The position numbers and the translations under genes were made by a program. This document shows positions 61,300 through 64,000 of a DNA stretch of 64,000 nt, piece after piece. Within the stretch, counting starts at the first letter, position 1. Each line of letters begins with the position of its first letter. The notes beneath the pieces were generated by a model. It did not search any database. It saw only the letters and a list, made by a program, of their open reading frames with translations, and was not told the origin of the DNA. Source of the DNA: Kuschelorhynchus macadamiae (Eukaryota > Arthropoda > Insecta > Coleoptera > Curculionidae). Location: contig JAUTXW010002101.1 in NCBI GenBank assembly GCA_030620095.1, positions 62,001 to 126,000 of the forward strand, in the 5' to 3' direction.

Positions 61300-64000
61300 A
61301 TGCAGCGTGGCGGCGGGCCCTAGGCCCGGGCCTAATGGGTAATGCGGCCCTGGATATTTACGCGTCAAGTAGAACGACACTAACATGAGTTATAAGATAT
61401 ACACAAAATAATTAGGTTACAACAATAAAAATTTGGACGGACAAGAGTTTTACTGCAAAAATGGGTTACTAGTTACACTGAACATTTACAATGAAAATAT
61501 TTTTATTGATAGAGTTTGTTGAAACGATAATGAAAACCCAAGGAAGGATTTGGTCCTACTCTTTTTAAAATGTTAAAAATATATATTTTTGATATGTTAA
61601 AACTGTAGGACTCTTGTTCTACCAAATTTAAATTGTTGTTAAGTATCACGCTACCTAAATATATTTTATTTTTTTGCCGTTGCTCCGCTTATATAATTTG
61701 TTAAAGAAGAATCATCTCGTCATAGGGAACATTATTCCAGCTAGGTTTGTACAGTATATAATATATAATATGGTGCACAATGGTCAAATTATCGGGAAAA
61801 CGAAATGCGTGGAATTTGGTAAAGAGATGGCCATGTCATACTTGATCGAAAGCTTACAAATAAACAAAGTACTGGGGGCTGAAGTAACGTTGTGAGACTT
61901 TATTCTAGACGTATTAAGTGATGGCGAACTCAAAGCGGTAGAGATAGAAAACTTCTAGCTTAGATGAAACTAACCAAAGTGAAGTATCAGAGGCGTTAGT
62001 ATTTTTCAAGAATACTGCCCCAAGAACTCACTATCTTTTATCAAATACAGTATTCTTTTAAATCTACGTAAAAACATCACCTATTTCATTTATGTATTTA
62101 TTTCCTTCATCCTTCTAAGTTTTAGAAGAAAAACTGTTACTAATGAATTCATGAAGCAATTTAAATTATTGTATAGCGATTGATAAAATATTATTCAAAT
62201 CACCCGTTTTGTAACAACTGTTGAATCATAGTTGTTATTATTTGGTAAAATAGTAGCAATTTTTTTTCCTCTTCATTATGAAGCTAATGTTCATATAAGT
62301 TTCGTGCAGAAGTAGAAAAAAGAAATTCTTACACTATAAATATTTAATTAACTTACACTCACATGTGCACTACAAAAGAAAAATTGACCGAACTAAAGCT
62401 GTAACAATTATCATATTAGTACGGTTCTAATAAAAAGTCAAGCTGCCTCGCGAAATATGATCGTGATTTAACTTAAAATTTTATTCCGGGTATTCGGGAA
62501 ATCCGATCTCCGCCTTTTTGTTGTGGAAGTCATAGGCGGGGGAACAATGAACGTTGGTTGCATTGTTTATAGACATACGGCTCGGATTTATTGTGTACCA
62601 GTTTATTGTAAATAGATACAGGATTTCTTATAAAGGTGGGACATTTAAATGTATGTATAGTTTTATTAATTTAAACGCAAACATGTTCTCTTATGAACTG
62701 TCTTTTGGATTAACCAAATATACAGTTTCTTTAAATATATGAACACTTTATAGTTTTAATTTATTTCGTTGCAATACAAAGAAGAGAAAAGTTCGTATGC
62801 AACATTTGAACTTAAAATTAAAAAAAAAGAACAAACTGGACTGTTACATTTCTGCTTCTGTAGATGGAAAATTAATGGGCTAGCCTGCCGAATCGGATCC
62901 TTAAATACACAATGCTTAGTAAGAGTGCGTTGTGTAAAAAAATAAGAGATTTATCAGTACTATAAAGTTAAACCTTTATTGCAGAGCCGGTTTTAAAGAG
63001 TATCATACATATTTTGCTAATATCCTTCAATATTAATCATGGACTAAGGTTACTGATTTTTGTTTTGGATTATCATGTTGAACTAACAGCTTTATGTAAT
63101 ACGATTGTGTATAATAGTGCTTGAATAAAATGCCGAGAATACCAATATTCCTAAAATTGACACTAACAATAAATAATAATTAATCAAAAGACATATTATT
63201 TTGTGTCGAAAATTGGGAAATGTTTTTATTTTACGCAACAGTTTGTTGTTCGCCTGCCGAATAAGAGTGTCAAATATATTAATAGTAAATTTCTACTACC
63301 CTTGCTATAATATTCTACATCTTAGTTAGCTTACAGTAGGTATAGTAAAACCCCAGCTGGTTTTAATTATTGTACTTTTATTCTGTAAATCAAAATGGAT
63401 CTTACAAAAATATATCATAATATACGTGTTCATAAAGTGCCAGAAATAAAACAATGTAATATCTTTCACATATTTCTTTAAGTAAGAATTTCCAAACGCA
63501 AAAATATTAGTTACACGTATATTGTTAGTACCACTTTCTTTCCTCTATTAGGATGCTCATATTTTTAATACATTTTACATTTTCAAAACCAGTTTGACAA
63601 TTAATAAGTCTAGATGACTGGTGATGGTCGATCTAGGGGTGCTTTTAATACGTTTAAGTTTGCTAAAGTACCAAAAAAATATCCGTTTGTTCAACAGCTA
63701 TTGTCAGTGTCCAAGTCAGTAAGAAGTATCTAAAGCTGCTGTTAGAATGACCTTGTTAAATTTGTTTAAATAAATGAGAAAAATTGAGTTATTTAAATTC
63801 TTGTGAGGTCCTTATTTTGCATTATTGCCTTGACAAAAGTGTGATCAATGTTACGTAAATATGTGTTGTCTCACTGATGAAGTTTATAGTCATAGGAATT
63901 GCACGTGTAGAATATTTGACACATATTTCAAATAAAGCATCCTTGATAAATATTTACGTTCGGGATCTTCCTACATCTAGCAGTATCAACTTGAATTCTT
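61300..64000. other. No gene recognised
   Basis: A GC-rich scrap (GGCGGCGGGCCCTAGGCCCGGG, about 61308-61330) looks like a repeat end. Short open frames at 61674-61895 and 62554-62742 lack recognisable domains. Otherwise plain AT-rich DNA. Confidence 0.5.

Noticed and set aside
61674..61895. Plus-strand 73-codon open frame
   Set aside because: No recognisable domain or splice context; kept only as unassigned sequence.

Overview
The window is AT-rich, intron-bearing eukaryotic DNA that looks like an insect. It has GT-AG introns, a serine-protease gd-type N-terminal domain, an errantivirus-like element with a tRNA-Ser primer site, and large (TA)n tracts. A beetle is plausible, but the sequence alone does not prove the order. 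There is no bacterial-style gene organisation and no CRISPR array.

Only one host gene could be assembled with confidence: the 5' half of a secreted serine-protease-gd-like gene on the minus strand. Its five exons (31974-32234, 8770-8944, 3377-3514, 858-1256, 400-496) have compatible splice phases (0, 1, 1, 1, then 2 at the last donor). They encode a signal peptide, the GD N-terminal domain split over exons 1-3, and a Pro/Asp/Gly/Arg-rich repeat linker. The catalytic protease domain must lie beyond the left edge. Intron 1 is about 23 kb and consists mostly of transposable elements.

Layout: 1-8.9 kb holds exons 5 to 2, a Penelope-like fragment with a hammerhead-ribozyme-like motif (4.1-5.0 kb) and a long-TIR Tc1/mariner-superfamily element (5.8-7.9 kb). 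Intron 1 (8.9-32 kb) holds an RTE-like LINE fragment, a DD41D mariner-type transposon with an intact 359-codon transposase (10.2-12.3 kb), an 8-kb errantivirus-like LTR element with identical LTRs (15.7-23.7 kb) sitting in a (TA)n tract, further LINE fragments, and a dispersed CCGCCATTTTG repeat family. Upstream of the gene, 32-64 kb is intergenic or belongs to unseen introns. It holds several LINE remnants, a degenerate Penelope-like element between (TA)n tracts (37.1-38.9 kb), a 1.6-kb fold-back element (39.4-41.0 kb), a dead mariner-type transposase (45-46 kb), a 4-kb nested palindromic element carrying a tRNA-like insertion (47.4-51.4 kb), a head-to-head pair of near-identical Penelope-like elements (51.65-57.16 kb) between (TA)n tracts, a small retroposon with clear target-site duplication (58.6 kb), and an R1/jockey-like LINE fragment (60.1-61.2 kb).

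The most striking theme is the repeated fold-back architecture: at least five different element families here exist as large inverted repeats. The retroelements also lie repeatedly in or against (TA)n microsatellites.
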